NCBI GenBank assembly: GCA_903834645.1
Contig: CAILKA010000206.1
Location: 1-6,519 of the forward strand
From: an uncultured beta proteobacterium
GTDB taxonomy: Bacteria > Pseudomonadota > Gammaproteobacteria > Burkholderiales > Burkholderiaceae_C
DNA: 6,519 nucleotides
Direction: 5' to 3'
Position numbers and translations under genes: made by a program. The notes beneath the pieces are model-generated. The model was given only the letters and a program-made list of their open reading frames with translations, searched no databases and was not told the origin of the DNA. This document shows, piece after piece, positions 6,436 to 6,519 of this stretch. Numbering within the stretch: the stretch's first letter is position 1; each line of letters begins with the position of its first letter.

Positions 6436-6451
6436 CGGATTCTAGAATCCG
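6436..6451. promoter_or_regulatory. Shared palindromic -10 region for rpe and apaG
   Basis: CGGATTCTAGAATCCG is a perfect 16-bp palindrome in the middle of the 25 bases between the two start codons. It carries TAGAAT on the plus strand (6443-6448), 8 bases before the apaG ATG, and TAGAAT on the minus strand (6444-6439), 7 bases before the rpe ATG. The two -10 boxes overlap by two bases. With the usual -10 to +1 distance, both messages would start at or next to the ATG. Any -35 element must lie inside the opposite gene's first codons, and none there resembles TTGACA well. Confidence 0.62.
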
Positions 6452-6456
6452 CGCCC

Positions 6457-6519
6457 ATGGCCCGACCCGAATTCAGCTGCAGCGTGCAAGTGCAGTACCT
6501 GCCCGAGCACTCCGGCGAC
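6457..6519 (+). CDS. apaG: ApaG protein, N-terminal fragment (cut by window edge)
   Basis: Only the first 21 codons are present. The product begins MARPEFSCSVQVQYLPEHS, which matches the usual ApaG beginning, with alternating beta-strand residues and the characteristic YLPE(Q/H)S. ApaG is a small (about 125 residues) single-domain beta-sandwich protein of uncertain cellular role. The ATG has no Shine-Dalgarno but a TAGAAT box 8 bases upstream, as expected for a leaderless message. The divergent position next to rpe is, from memory, common in Comamonadaceae and supports the call despite the short sequence. Confidence 0.8.
   Translation, partial: MARPEFSCSVQVQYLPEHSGD

Noticed and set aside
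6432..6458. Longer rpe start at 6458
   Set aside because: It would overlap the apaG start and put the promoter palindrome inside coding sequence. The added residues are not seen in Rpe proteins.
1..6519. A novel defence, mobile or CRISPR-like system
   Set aside because: All coding space is taken by recognisable housekeeping or cell-wall genes. No transposase, integrase, spacer array or toxin-antitoxin motif was seen.

Overview
The window looks like a chromosomal segment of a high-GC betaproteobacterium, most likely of the order Burkholderiales and possibly close to the Comamonadaceae. The reasons are the very GC-rich codon use, the divergent apaG/rpe pair, the style of the protein sequences, and -10-like boxes lying only 7-8 bases before several start codons. 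The genus cannot be named from the sequence alone. I see no mobile elements, RNA genes or CRISPR arrays, and no gene-free stretch longer than about 50 bases.

Layout from left to right. A leftward cluster (positions 3428 down to 1) reads amiD -> digH -> murQ. It encodes an outer-membrane-type lipoprotein amidase, a GHL10 glycosyl hydrolase lipoprotein whose start overlaps the amiD stop (ATGA), and a MurNAc-6-phosphate etherase that runs off the left edge about 14 residues short of the usual length. A 49-base divergent promoter region separates this cluster from the rightward gene dacB (3478-5022), a periplasmic PBP4-type D-Ala-D-Ala carboxypeptidase/endopeptidase. dacB converges on a second leftward pair, rpe -> ddpX (6431 down to 5046), that is, ribulose-phosphate 3-epimerase and a VanX-type D-Ala-D-Ala dipeptidase. 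A 9-bp-stem hairpin covers the point where they meet. At the right edge, apaG starts rightward from a 25-base intergenic region that it shares with rpe.

Functionally, five of the seven genes act on peptidoglycan or its breakdown products. AmiD strips stem peptides from glycan strands. DigH-family enzymes act on the resulting peptide-free (denuded) glycan. DacB trims or opens D-Ala-containing peptides. MurQ recycles the MurNAc sugar in the cytoplasm, and DdpX hydrolyses D-Ala-D-Ala there. The amiD-digH coupling is the most suggestive part, because the product of the first enzyme is the expected substrate of the second.

Points worth a second look are a 16-bp perfect palindrome that gives a TAGAAT -10 box to both apaG and rpe, mirror-image overlapping promoters between amiD and dacB, a four-copy repeat with exact 10-bp period between digH and murQ with stop codons in all three frames, and a KPG in place of the usual KTG motif in DacB.
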